DNA from: Bizionia saleffrena
Lineage (GTDB): Bacteria; Bacteroidota; Bacteroidia; Flavobacteriales; Flavobacteriaceae
NCBI RefSeq assembly: GCF_008086175.1
Contig: NZ_VSKM01000006.1
Location: 124,001 to 188,000 of the forward strand
DNA: 64,000 bases
Reading direction: 5' to 3'
This document shows, piece after piece, positions 24,321 to 32,523 of the stretch. The number at the start of each line of letters is the position of its first letter. Within the stretch, counting starts at the first letter, position 1. Position numbers and translations under genes: made by a program. The notes under the pieces are model-generated. The model had not been told where the DNA came from, made no database searches, and saw only the letters and a program-made list of their open reading frames with translations.

Positions 24321-25904
24321 ATGAGAGATAAAGAAAATTTAAAAAAGCTTATCAAAAACGATATTTCAAAGCTTTCAGACGGTTTACAACCAATAGAAAA
24401 AACAACTGATGACATATTGCAGGAACTATCAAACAGCATCGGGCAAATAGATTTTAATATTTTGGCGTTTCCTGATATTGAAGATGTAAAAAAGCAACTT
24501 GAGGACTTGAAGCCTTTTGTCTATAATGCAGATGGCAGTTTTAATAAAGACAATAAAACAGAACTAAAGCAATACAATAAACTCAATAAAAAGTTGAGTG
24601 GTTATAAGCTTAGTAAAAATCATTATTTAGTATTATGTATAGAGCAACTTTTAAAAATTGCAAAGTCTAATAATTGGGGCTTATGTAAAAAGAACGGTTT
24701 TATTTATTTGTATAATGGCAGTTATTGGAATGAAGTAAACAAAGAGAGTTTTCAATCCTTTTTAGGTAACGTGGCTTTGAAAATGGGCGTTGAAAAATTC
24801 AAAGCTAAAATACATACGTTCAAAGATGAGTTATTTAAACAATTTATGGCAGACTCTTATTTGCCAACGCCAAAAGCTAACAAACGGAACGTATTAATTA
24901 ATCTACAAAACGGAACGTTTGAAATAACACCAACAAAGAGAGAACTAAGAGCGTTTAATAGAAATGATTTTTTAACGCACCAATTACCATTTGAATACAA
25001 TCCTGATGCAAACGCACCTCTATTTAAAAAGTATTTAGATGAGGTTTTGCCCGACGTAGAAAAACAAAAAGTATTTGCAGAATATTGCGGTTATGTTTTT
25101 ATAAAGCCAAGTGTATTAAAACTTGAAAAAATGCTTATTCTGTATGGTACTGGTGCAAATGGTAAAAGTGTATTTTTTGAAATACTCAACTCGCTTTTAG
25201 GAACTGAAAATTTTAGCAGTTATTCATTACAGGACTTAACAAATGATAACGGATATTACAGGGCGAAAATTGGTAATAAGCTTGTTAATTATGCAAGTGA
25301 AATAAACGGCAAACTAGAAACGGATATATTTAAACAAATGGCATCGGGCGAACCTTTAAGCGTGCGTTTACCATACGGCGAACCGTTTATAATAAATGAT
25401 TATGCAAAGCTTATTTTTAACTGTAATGAGTTGCCAAAAGATGTTGAGCATACTAACGCTTTTTTTAGACGGTTTTTAATCATTGGTTTTGATGTTACAA
25501 TTCCTGAAGCTAAACAAGATAAGGAACTAGCAAACAAAATAATTAACAACGAATTATCGGGCGTTTTTAACTGGATATTGCAAGGGCTTGACCGTATATT
25601 AAAGCAAAAGAATTTTAGTAAATGTAAAGCCGTTGAAAATGCTCGTAATGATTACGAAAAGCAAAGCGACAGCGTTAAAATGTTTATTGAAGATTTTGAG
25701 TATAAAAGCTCAACGGAATACACTACAATAACCGATCTGTACGAACAATATAAAAGGTTTTGTATTGAAGACGGTTTCAGACCTGTAAATAAGTCAAATT
25801 TTATGAAACGTTTAGGTCACTTTAAAATACTTGTAGAGCGTAAAAGTATTGGTAATGTGGCTTATGTGAAGTCAGATAAAATTTTCTCTAGTGGAGCGTT
25901 TTAA
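24321..25904 (+). CDS. D5/P4-type DNA primase-helicase (SF3 helicase)
   Basis: 527 aa. Residues about 130-250 match the D5 N-terminal region (NLQNGTFEITPTKRELRAF). The SF3 AAA+ helicase follows with Walker A LYGTGANGKSVFFEIL (about 274-289), a Walker B-like stretch near KLIFNCNELPKD (sensor/Asn) and an arginine-finger-like FFRRFLIIGFD. A C-terminal winged helix (TTITDLYEQYKRFCIEDGFR) closes it. It would unwind the element origin. No palm/AEP primase domain is visible; the next gene may provide the zinc/toprim part. Confidence 0.9.
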   Translation: MRDKENLKKLIKNDISKLSDGLQPIEKTTDDILQELSNSIGQIDFNILAFPDIEDVKKQLEDLKPFVYNADGSFNKDNKTELKQYNKLNKKLSGYKLSKNHYLVLCIEQLLKIAKSNNWGLCKKNGFIYLYNGSYWNEVNKESFQSFLGNVALKMGVEKFKAKIHTFKDELFKQFMADSYLPTPKANKRNVLINLQNGTFEITPTKRELRAFNRNDFLTHQLPFEYNPDANAPLFKKYLDEVLPDVEKQKVFAEYCGYVFIKPSVLKLEKMLILYGTGANGKSVFFEILNSLLGTENFSSYSLQDLTNDNGYYRAKIGNKLVNYASEINGKLETDIFKQMASGEPLSVRLPYGEPFIINDYAKLIFNCNELPKDVEHTNAFFRRFLIIGFDVTIPEAKQDKELANKIINNELSGVFNWILQGLDRILKQKNFSKCKAVENARNDYEKQSDSVKMFIEDFEYKSSTEYTTITDLYEQYKRFCIEDGFRPVNKSNFMKRLGHFKILVERKSIGNVAYVKSDKIFSSGAF

Positions 25905-26988
25905 ATATTCCTTAGATAAAAGCAGTAAAAAGTATGTTTGCCCTGACTGTAATAAAAAGACGTTTGTTTATTACGTCGATACAGAAACGGGCAACTACTT
26001 AGCTGATAATTATGGTAGATGTGACCGAGAGAATAATTGCGGTTATCATAAAGCACCCTCAAAGGGTAAAAAAGCGTATTTAATACCGTTTCTGTCATTA
26101 GTCAGTATAAGTGTTAAGGCTTTTAAATTAACTGATTTAAACGGCGTTATTTCAGTTATTCCAAAGTCACAGATATTAGAGCAGAATACAAAGAATTGTT
26201 TTATTACAGAATGGTATTTAAAGACCTCAACAATTAATTACTTTTCAAATGAGATTAAGTATTTTAATATTGATAATGTTAGTTTAATTAATGAAGCTAA
26301 AACGATACTAAAATGCGAACCAAAGAAACCCAGTTTTCATAAATTAGAGTTGTTAAATGATATGTTTTTTGGCAATCCTGTAAGTGATAATTTAACCGAG
26401 TTTTTAAAAACTATTTTTACAAAAGATGAGGTTGCAAATGCAGTATTGAATTATTATTTAAGTGGTGCAAATTTCTTTTGGAATAATGCAACCGTATTTT
26501 GGCAAATTGATAATAAAGAGCAATTAAGAGGTGCAAAAATTATGCTTTATAATAGTGCCACAGGAAGCCGAGTAAAAAAGCCTTACAGTCATATTAATTG
26601 GTTGCATAAAGCTATTAAAGAGCCTGATTTTATTCTAAACCAATGCTTATTTGGGTTACATCTAATCAATGAAGACTACCAAAAAGATATTGCAATAGTT
26701 GAGAGTGAAAAAACAGCAATTGTAATGAGTATTATTTTGCCTGATTTTATTTGGTTAGCCACTGGCAGTAAATGTAATTTTAAATTTGACTTACTGAAAC
26801 CTCTTAAAAATAGAAATTGTTTTGCGTTCCCTGATAAGGGCGAATATGACAACTGGAATAATAAAGCTATTGAGTTAAATAAATTAGGGTTTAAAATAGC
26901 AGTTAGCAATATTATTGAGCAAACAGATTTTGAAGCTGGTTTTGATTTAGCGGATTATTATTTAATAATGACAAACACTTTAAACTAA
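25891..26988 (+). CDS. DUF6371-type zinc-finger/toprim-like protein
   Basis: 365 aa from a GTG at 25891 that overlaps the primase-helicase stop by 14 bases. The N-terminal zinc site is C17-x2-C20 ... C44-x5-C50-x2-H53 (CPDCNKK, CDRENNCGYH), as in CHC2-like primase fingers. The C-terminal half has toprim-like elements: IAIVESEKTAIVMS, LATGSKCNF, FAFPDKGEYDNW. Together with the D5 helicase it probably forms a split primase for element replication. The gene pair order is common in Bacteroidota islands. Confidence 0.8.
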   Translation: MERFKYSLDKSSKKYVCPDCNKKTFVYYVDTETGNYLADNYGRCDRENNCGYHKAPSKGKKAYLIPFLSLVSISVKAFKLTDLNGVISVIPKSQILEQNTKNCFITEWYLKTSTINYFSNEIKYFNIDNVSLINEAKTILKCEPKKPSFHKLELLNDMFFGNPVSDNLTEFLKTIFTKDEVANAVLNYYLSGANFFWNNATVFWQIDNKEQLRGAKIMLYNSATGSRVKKPYSHINWLHKAIKEPDFILNQCLFGLHLINEDYQKDIAIVESEKTAIVMSIILPDFIWLATGSKCNFKFDLLKPLKNRNCFAFPDKGEYDNWNNKAIELNKLGFKIAVSNIIEQTDFEAGFDLADYYLIMTNTLN

Positions 26989-27263
26989 AATTATGAAATT
27001 TGCTTCTAGCGGAGTATTTTTTCTAACAGTTAGATTGTATTAGAATTAAATATTAATTTATATTAATGTTTGTAATATCTAAATATCAAATGTTGGTTTC
27101 TTTTGATTATTCAAGTTTTTTTCAAATTTATTTATAGTTATCTAGTGCGACCATTTAAGTAAATAGATAAGTGATGAGTGGGAATTTTGTAACTATTGAT
27201 AAATGTTTTTTTTTCTAATGTAGCGAAAGTAAGTAATAGCGAATTTTTTAAATTATGATTTGT

Positions 27264-27271
27264 TATATTTG
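27264..27271 (+). promoter_or_regulatory. -7 element of the cargo gene promoter
   Basis: TATATTTG, 19 bases upstream of the ATG at 27290, fits TAnnTTTG. It implies the cargo gene is expressed independently of the replication operon. A clear TTG at -33 is not seen. Confidence 0.4.
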
Positions 27272-27289
27272 ATTATAAATAAATACAAT

Positions 27290-27715
27290 ATGAAAAATAC
27301 AATAATACTCATTGCAATGATTTTATCTTTTAATTTGTCGGCTCAAATAAAAGAGTATGTTGGTTCAGAAGAAATATCAAATGTCAAACAAGCCACTGTT
27401 TTTATTGCTGGTTTAAATAAGTCTTCAGACGGAAGTTATTTTGTTAATTATTTAAATTTAAAATACAGACATATTACTGATATTAAAACTTTTGTGATAG
27501 GAGATAGAGAAACTGTAATACAGTTTAAAAATACGATGTTAGATATGCTTAAAAACGACACCAAAGAAAAAAATATTGAATTAGAAGGTAAGGTGTTTGA
27601 GTTTAAGAAAAAAGGTAAAAATATTTACACTACTATTTTTGAGAACGGTAATTCTTCTGTTATGAGGTATGTAAATGAAAAATTTATAAATAAAATATTT
27701 CCTGAAAACTTATAA
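27290..27715 (+). CDS. Secreted island cargo protein, 141 aa
   Basis: ATG 27290 gives a clean signal peptide MKNTIILIAMILSFNLSAQ. The mature part (SNVKQATVFIAGLNKSSDGS, YRHITDIKTFVIGDRETVIQ, ELEGKVFEFKKKGKNIYTTI) is predicted alpha/beta and has no Cys. It resembles small flavobacterial secreted proteins without a named family. It has its own promoter-like -7 box and terminator, which marks it as independent cargo rather than part of replication. Function unknown. Confidence 0.7.
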   Translation: MKNTIILIAMILSFNLSAQIKEYVGSEEISNVKQATVFIAGLNKSSDGSYFVNYLNLKYRHITDIKTFVIGDRETVIQFKNTMLDMLKNDTKEKNIELEGKVFEFKKKGKNIYTTIFENGNSSVMRYVNEKFINKIFPENL

Positions 27716-27766
27716 TATTGATTGAATAATCATTGCTATTTTTTAATAGACTAAAAGTTTTGTTTT

Positions 27767-27806
27767 AAAACCTCAACTAATTTTAATGATTGGTTGAGGT
27801 TTTTTG
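27767..27806 (+). terminator. Terminator of the cargo gene
   Basis: AACCTCAACTAA and TTGGTTGAGGTT pair, with one mismatch, around a short loop, followed by TTTTTTG. Lies about 50 bases after the stop at 27715. Confidence 0.75.
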
Positions 27807-27969
27807 TTTATGGCAGTAGTGAAAACTGTTGAAGTTTTATCTTTTATTGATTTCTTTTGATTAAATGAGGTGTGAAATTGTCTATGTATTAAATGTACGA
27901 AATGAAGCTTTAAAAAAAACTTATTTTATTTGATTAAAAAGCAGTTTAAACCGATGTAAAATCATTGGC

Positions 27970-27990
27970 AATACAAAAATCGTACAAATA
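27970..27990 (+). promoter_or_regulatory. Candidate integrase arm sites, right
   Basis: CGTACAAATA (27981-27990) with a weaker AATACAAAAA 11 bp before it, the same arrangement and orientation as the pair at 21540-21560 near the left end. Confidence 0.45.
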
Positions 27991-28001
27991 ATAAAATAAA
28001 T

Positions 28002-28040
28002 AAACCCTAACTACTTAATAATAAGTAAGTTAGGGTTTTT
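28002..28040 (-). terminator. Island-supplied terminator of ssrA
   Basis: AAACCCTAACTACTTA pairs with TAAGTAAGTTAGGGTTT (one unpaired base), with AT-rich sequence on the far side when read on the minus strand. It lies immediately downstream of the tmRNA 3' end, inside the island, mirroring the displaced terminator at 21352-21382. Confidence 0.65.
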
Positions 28041-28043
28041 AAT

Positions 28044-28438
28044 AGTGGAGTCGGAGAGAATCGAACTCTCGTCCAAACAAGTCACCAAAGAGTTTTCTAC
28101 ACGTTTATTCTTTTCTTGAATTTTCGTTCGCAAGCTGGTTAAAGAAAACCCACTTACAACTTATCTTCTTTAGTTTCAATTAGGCGACAAAGCGGCACCT
28201 AATCTATCTTGACATTTACGATGTCTCAAATGGAACGCCGTCAATCAAGGCTTTCCGGAGACATAAAGCTCGTACACCTAGTGTACCGAGGCTTAATCCT
28301 ACTATAATTCGGATTAGGCAGCTAAAGCGTAGTTATTCTCGCCGTTTAAAAAGTTGACTTAGCCTTTTACGTGTTTCAAAATCATTACACGACGTGCTTA
28401 CCGTTTAATTAATCTCGCTGTCAAAACCAGTCGACCCC
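28044..28438 (-). ncRNA. ssrA: tmRNA
   Basis: About 395 nt. The 5' end GGGGTCGACTGGTTTTGACA lies at 28438 and the 3' end TTCGATTCTCTCCGACTCCA at 28044-28065, together forming the alanyl-tRNA-like domain. The tag reading frame at 28314-28343 is GGC GAG AAT AAC TAC GCT TTA GCT GCC TAA, giving the proteolysis tag GENNYALAA. The RNA rescues stalled ribosomes with SmpB. CCA is not encoded as the final bases; the sequence after CTCCA reads CTATT. The 3' end is the island attachment site and remains intact. Confidence 0.95.
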
Positions 28439-28996
28439 AATTAAAGATACTTTTTTTAGTGCGTTACTCTATTTCGCTTTAGCTTCATAGTGTCGGGCTT
28501 TCCGCTATATCTTTTGCCAAAAAAAAGCAAAAGGATGTCGCTGCAATCCCTAACGCGCCAACCAAGAAACCTGATAACAAATTTCAAGGACTACAAAGCT
28601 AATACAATTTAAAGAGTTAACAACAAAACCCTGTCCTTTTATGAAAATATTATAATAAATAAAACGATAGTGTTTTAAAACCATACAACGTAGACGTAAA
28701 ATAGTAATAAAAGTATCACCGCTACTATAATATTTGGCGCACAGGCTACGCTCAAGGCAATGCAAAACCGTATGCTATTACCACTACGATAAAATAAATA
28801 AAAGGTGTCACCACCACGCTACATAGCGAAAACGACACCCCAACGGTGTTTATGCAACCCGTAATGGTGCGCAGGACTTAAAAAGTAATTATACAATTGT
28901 GTGGGTTTCTAATGCAAATTGTTGTTAACAATTTAATTTAACAGTATTTTAGCAAGGCCTTAAAACCAGGCGTAACTTTAAAACCAAGAACTGTCT
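28439..28996. other. Intergenic region with repeat, no gene
   Basis: 558 bases. It holds an interspersed repeat (28492-28557), a GGTGTC...GACACC potential hairpin near 28805-28840 and the palindrome AAATTGTT-GTT-AACAATTT at 28916-28934, 63 bases before the next gene. I see no coding frame that looks real. Confidence 0.4.
28492..28557 (-). repeat. REP-like interspersed palindromic repeat
   Basis: Conserved outer parts CGCGTTAGGGATTGCAGCG and ATATAGCGGAAAGCCCGAC (minus strand) flank a hairpin CTTTTGC/GCAAAAG (28511-28533). A related element at 32342-32420 shares the outer consensus but has a different hairpin, the hallmark of a mobile or REP-type repeat common in flavobacteria. Confidence 0.6.
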
Positions 28997-30205
28997 ATGA
29001 AGTTTGCTATTATTAAAGAGCGCAAAAATCCCCCAGATCGTCGGGTAGTGTTCTCCCCTCAAGCATTAAAAATAGTGCAACAAAATTATCCTGAAGCCGA
29101 AGTGGTTATCGAAGCTTCAGATATTAGAGTGTTTCCAGATGCCGACTATAAAAAAATGGGCTTTACAATCTCGAACGATATTAGTGACGCCGATATTCTA
29201 TTTGGCGTTAAAGAAGTACCTATCGCGGCTTTAATTCCCAATAAAAAATACTTTTTTTTTAGTCACACCATAAAAAAGCAACCCTATAACCGAGAGCTTT
29301 TAAAGGCTATTTTGGAAAAGAATATAGAATTATACGATCATGAAACCATTGTAAGACAAACGGGATCGCGACTTATTGGTTTTGGGCGTTACGCTGGGCT
29401 CGTTGGTGCCTATAATGGGTTTAGAGCTTTAGGACTTAGAGATAAACTATTTACATTACCAAAAGTAGAAACATTAAAAGATCTTACTGCTGTAAAAGCC
29501 GAATTGGATAAAATTGTTATTCCTAACATAAAAATAGTACTTACCGGAACAGGTAAAGTCGCTAAAGGCGCACGGGAGATATTAGACCACCTAAATATTA
29601 GGCAAGTTGGTGACGCGCTGTATTTAACATCGCCGTTTTCAGAGCCTGTCTATTGTTTAGCCGATGTTATGGAATACAATAAACGTACGGATGGTAAAGT
29701 AGGCGATAAGTACGAATTTTATAAAGATCCTGCCGGTTACGAAAGTAATTTTATGCCGTACGCTGAAGAAACCGATATGTTTATAGCAGGTCATTTTTAT
29801 GGGGACGGTGCTCCGTTTTTATTCACCCGAGAAGATGCCAGAAATCCTGAGTTTCGTATTAATTTAGTGGCCGATATTTCTTGTGATATCGATGGGCCTG
29901 TGGCGTGTACTTTGCGACCCTCTACTATTGCTAATCCGTTTTATGGTTACGATCCTAAAAACGAAAAAGAAGTCCCTTTCGGTACTAAAAATACAATCAC
30001 CGTAATGGCAGTCGATAATTTGCCGTGCGAATTACCAAAAGATGCCAGTGAGGGTTTTGGCGAAGCTTTTTTAGAACACGTTATTCCCGCGTTCTTTAAT
30101 GACGATGAACGCGGTATTTTAAAACGAGCGCGTATAACTACCAACGATGGGAAATTAACGCGACGTTTTGCGTATCTGCAAGATTATGTAGACGGTAAAG
30201 AGTAA
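28997..30205 (+). CDS. Saccharopine / alanine dehydrogenase-like NAD(P)-dependent oxidoreductase
   Basis: 402 aa. N-terminal alanine dehydrogenase/transhydrogenase-type domain (FAIIKERKNPPDRRVVFSPQ, the substrate-binding RR loop; FFFSHTIKKQ; HETIVRQTGSRLIGFGRYAG). An NAD-binding motif follows, IKIVLTGTGKVAKGAREILD (about 178-197). The best fit is the lysine-forming saccharopine dehydrogenase (LYS1-like) group within this superfamily, though many bacteria use these proteins for unknown amino acids. Followed by a strong terminator; single gene. Confidence 0.8.
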   Translation: MKFAIIKERKNPPDRRVVFSPQALKIVQQNYPEAEVVIEASDIRVFPDADYKKMGFTISNDISDADILFGVKEVPIAALIPNKKYFFFSHTIKKQPYNRELLKAILEKNIELYDHETIVRQTGSRLIGFGRYAGLVGAYNGFRALGLRDKLFTLPKVETLKDLTAVKAELDKIVIPNIKIVLTGTGKVAKGAREILDHLNIRQVGDALYLTSPFSEPVYCLADVMEYNKRTDGKVGDKYEFYKDPAGYESNFMPYAEETDMFIAGHFYGDGAPFLFTREDARNPEFRINLVADISCDIDGPVACTLRPSTIANPFYGYDPKNEKEVPFGTKNTITVMAVDNLPCELPKDASEGFGEAFLEHVIPAFFNDDERGILKRARITTNDGKLTRRFAYLQDYVDGKE

Positions 30206-30226
30206 GTTTTTTAAACTATAAAATAT

Positions 30227-30256
30227 AAAACCACGTGGTAGTCACGTGGTTTTTTG
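30227..30256 (+). terminator. Rho-independent terminator
   Basis: AACCACGTG / CACGTGGTT stem with loop GTAGT and a TTTTTT tail, just after the dehydrogenase gene. Confidence 0.85.
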
Positions 30257-30617
30257 TGTTTAGACGTATTTTCTATGGTATTGCTAAATATTCTGACTAA
30301 GTAAATAGAGCTATTGGACACGTTATTCCATTTACAGGAGAGAATTTTATATAGAGCAACTCTTTTTTGAACGCGTCAGGCTTGTGCGCTGGGGCGTAGT
30401 TTTGGGCAACGTATACAATAATACTTAGTAACGAATTTTTAATCGCATTAGGCCTCGGTTTTGGTTATTATACTTTCGGACTAAACGATCCACGGGTACA
30501 GAGAGGCTAACTATAGAAAAAAGAGTAATGACGGTGTTAGCGCAATAGTTAATGGTCGCAAAAAAACACAACCATACACACGAATGCTACTCGCGTTTAC
30601 CCCTAACTATTGGCAGT
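30257..30617. other. Intergenic region, nothing recognised
   Basis: About 360 bases between the terminator and the convergent META-domain gene. No gene-sized frame, no RNA fold recognised. Confidence 0.4.
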
Positions 30618-31418
30618 TTACTCCGCTTTTTTAAATGTAACAGTTGCGCCCTCTGGGTTGGATAATTCCAAATGAGAATCGGTAACCTTATACTGTGTCG
30701 AGGCTTGTAATTTTTTACGGTACAGCTTTTCTTTATTATCGGGGCAAGCCATTAGCGTGCTCATCCCGTGTTTAAAACGAAGAAGGTCATTTTCCGAGAA
30801 AATAGTACCGCCCAAACCATTGCACCCGCTAAAGCCAGAATATGTTTTGTTTACGGTGTCTATAATTAAGAAGGGAAGCTTCTCGTTAAAATCGGAAACA
30901 GAAACAGCAACGTTGCCTATAGATTCCAAAATCCAAGTGGCGTTCAATCGGTAGTCCATAACATACTTACCAAAACCTTCGAATGATTTTGAAGTCTTGT
31001 CTTTTTTATTAGTGAACTCTACCGTTGTTTTATAGTTTGGTTTAGACTGCTGGTCTTCGGTTTCTTGTTTAGCAATTGTTACTACCACATCACCTAAAGC
31101 AGTAGGGCCTTGGTAGCGTTTTATATTAGCATCTGCTGCACGAATAATTCCTGGCGTTTTAATTTTAAAATTCTCGAAAGTACTGTCTTCCGATGAGAAT
31201 GAAATAAACTGATTCGAAATATCTAGCGTCCATATAGAGTCTGACCCAAAACCAATAAAGTAAGTAGATATAGGTTTTGTAAGATCACTATCGCTTGTTT
31301 TATCATTGCTAACTTCCGATTGCGTCGTGTTTTCGGAAGGCGCAGCTGTATCGCTTTTACAATTAAAAAGAACTACGAATAGGGTACACGTAAGAACCGA
31401 AACTAGAGATTTGTTCAT
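30618..31418 (-). CDS. META/HslJ-domain lipoprotein
   Basis: 266 aa. Lipobox LFVVLFNC (about Cys20) and a Ser/Thr-rich linker, then an N-terminal beta domain (STYFIGFGSDSIWTLDI; COG3650-like). The C-terminal META domain has NATWILESIGN, YSGFSGCNGLGGTIF and FKHGMSTLMACPDNKEKLYR with the two conserved cysteines. Such proteins are envelope stress or heat-shock-associated. It starts 16 bases after kdsA on the same strand, so it is the second gene of that operon. Confidence 0.85.
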   Translation of the reverse strand: MNKSLVSVLTCTLFVVLFNCKSDTAAPSENTTQSEVSNDKTSDSDLTKPISTYFIGFGSDSIWTLDISNQFISFSSEDSTFENFKIKTPGIIRAADANIKRYQGPTALGDVVVTIAKQETEDQQSKPNYKTTVEFTNKKDKTSKSFEGFGKYVMDYRLNATWILESIGNVAVSVSDFNEKLPFLIIDTVNKTYSGFSGCNGLGGTIFSENDLLRFKHGMSTLMACPDNKEKLYRKKLQASTQYKVTDSHLELSNPEGATVTFKKAE

Positions 31419-31434
31419 AAAGGGCTATGGGGAA

Positions 31435-32253
31435 TTATAATGTATTTATTGTTTTTCTAATGGCTACTAGGTTAGATAATAAGTGTTCCAAATTATCTAA
31501 GTGTAACATATTAGCACCATCACTTTTTGCGTTAGCAGGATCGAAATGTGTTTCTATAAAAAGGCCGTCGACATTATTAACGATTCCGGCACGGGCAATA
31601 GTTTCTATCATATCTGGTCGGCCACCAGTAACACCTGCACTTTGGTTAGGCTGTTGTAGCGAGTGGGTAACGTCTAGAATGGTTGGTGCATACTCGCGCA
31701 TCGTAGGGATGCCTCTAAAGTCGACAATCATATCTTGGTAGCCAAACATAGTGCCACGGTCGGTAATCCATACCTTCTCGTTACCTGCGTCTTTTACTTT
31801 TTGTACAGCGTGTTTCATTGCTTCCGGACTCATAAACTGTCCTTTTTTAAGATTCACCACTTTGCCTGTTTTTGCAGCCGCAACAACTAAATCTGTTTGT
31901 CGCACTAAAAACGCAGGAATTTGTAATACGTCTACATATTGTGCAGCTAGGGTAGCATCGCTAATTTCGTGAATATCGGTAACGGTAGGGATATCGAACT
32001 TTTCTGAAACTTTTTTAAGAATTTCTAGTGCCTTCTCGTCGCCAATACCCGTAAAACTATCAATACGGCTACGGTTTGCTTTTTTAAAGCTGCCTTTAAA
32101 GATGTAAGGGATTTCTAATTTGTTGGTAATAGTTACTACTTTTTCAGCAATGCGATAGGCCATTTCTTCGCTTTCTATGGCGCAAGGACCGCATAATAAA
32201 AAGAAGTTATTACTAGTGGTATGTTTTATTTTTGGAATCTCTTGAAGTGTCAT
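31435..32253 (-). CDS. kdsA: 3-deoxy-8-phosphooctulonate synthase
   Basis: 272 aa, the usual KdsA length. It condenses phosphoenolpyruvate with arabinose 5-phosphate to Kdo 8-phosphate, the first Kdo step for lipid A-core. Motifs: FLLCGPCAIESE (about 18-29), FKGSFKKANRSR, GIGDEKAL, VTDIHE, DVLQIPAFLVRQTDL, NLKKGQFMSPEAM, DRGTMFGY, DVTHSLQQPNQ, GLFIETHFDP. Cytoplasmic. Promoter -7 element lies at 32274-32281. Confidence 0.97.
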   Translation of the reverse strand: MTLQEIPKIKHTTSNNFFLLCGPCAIESEEMAYRIAEKVVTITNKLEIPYIFKGSFKKANRSRIDSFTGIGDEKALEILKKVSEKFDIPTVTDIHEISDATLAAQYVDVLQIPAFLVRQTDLVVAAAKTGKVVNLKKGQFMSPEAMKHAVQKVKDAGNEKVWITDRGTMFGYQDMIVDFRGIPTMREYAPTILDVTHSLQQPNQSAGVTGGRPDMIETIARAGIVNNVDGLFIETHFDPANAKSDGANMLHLDNLEHLLSNLVAIRKTINTL

Positions 32254-32273
32254 AAGCTTTTTTTATAATAATA

Positions 32274-32281
32274 CAAAGATA
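32274..32281 (-). promoter_or_regulatory. kdsA promoter -7 element
   Basis: TATCTTTG on the minus strand, about 20 bases upstream of the kdsA ATG, matches TAnnTTTG. Confidence 0.5.
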
Positions 32282-32341
32282 CTATTTGTAATGGTACTGA
32301 AAACTTTTTTTTAGGACGGAAAACGGCTCGTTTTTAGCGGC

Positions 32342-32420
32342 GCATTAGCGATAGTAGCGGCATCCTTTTTAATGCTTTAAAGTATTAAGCATTAAAAAGA
32401 TATAGCGAATAGCGCGGTCC
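32342..32420 (+). repeat. REP-like interspersed palindromic repeat
   Basis: GCATTAGCGATAGTAGCGGC, then the 13-bp perfect hairpin CTTTTTAATGCTT/AAGCATTAAAAAG (32365-32399), then ATATAGCGAATAGCGCGGTCC. Same outer consensus as 28492-28557 on the other strand. It lies in the divergent kdsA-typA intergenic region. Confidence 0.6.
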
Positions 32421-32489
32421 TTTTTTTTGATAAAAAAAGAGGGAATGCTATAAATAAAAAAAATGTATTATTTATTCATTTTTTATAAT

Positions 32490-32497
32490 TAACTTTG
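32490..32497 (+). promoter_or_regulatory. typA promoter -7 element
   Basis: TAACTTTG followed by a 26-base leader to the ATG at 32524. Fits TAnnTTTG. Confidence 0.5.
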
Positions 32498-32523
32498 CAG
32501 CCTTAAAAAAAAGCATCAAGTAT

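Larger units (their letters stand above)
21385..28059. mobile_element. ssrA-integrated genomic island / satellite-like element
   Basis: Bounded by the 16-bp repeats. Contents in order on the plus strand: tyrosine integrase, unknown 225-aa protein, HTH protein, winged-helix protein, D5-type primase-helicase, DUF6371 zinc/toprim-like protein, and a secreted cargo protein. No capsid, terminase, relaxase or type IV secretion genes are present. The layout recalls P4-like satellites; CP4-57 of E. coli also uses ssrA. The island regenerates the tmRNA 3' end and brings its own hairpin terminator (28002-28040). Confidence 0.8.
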
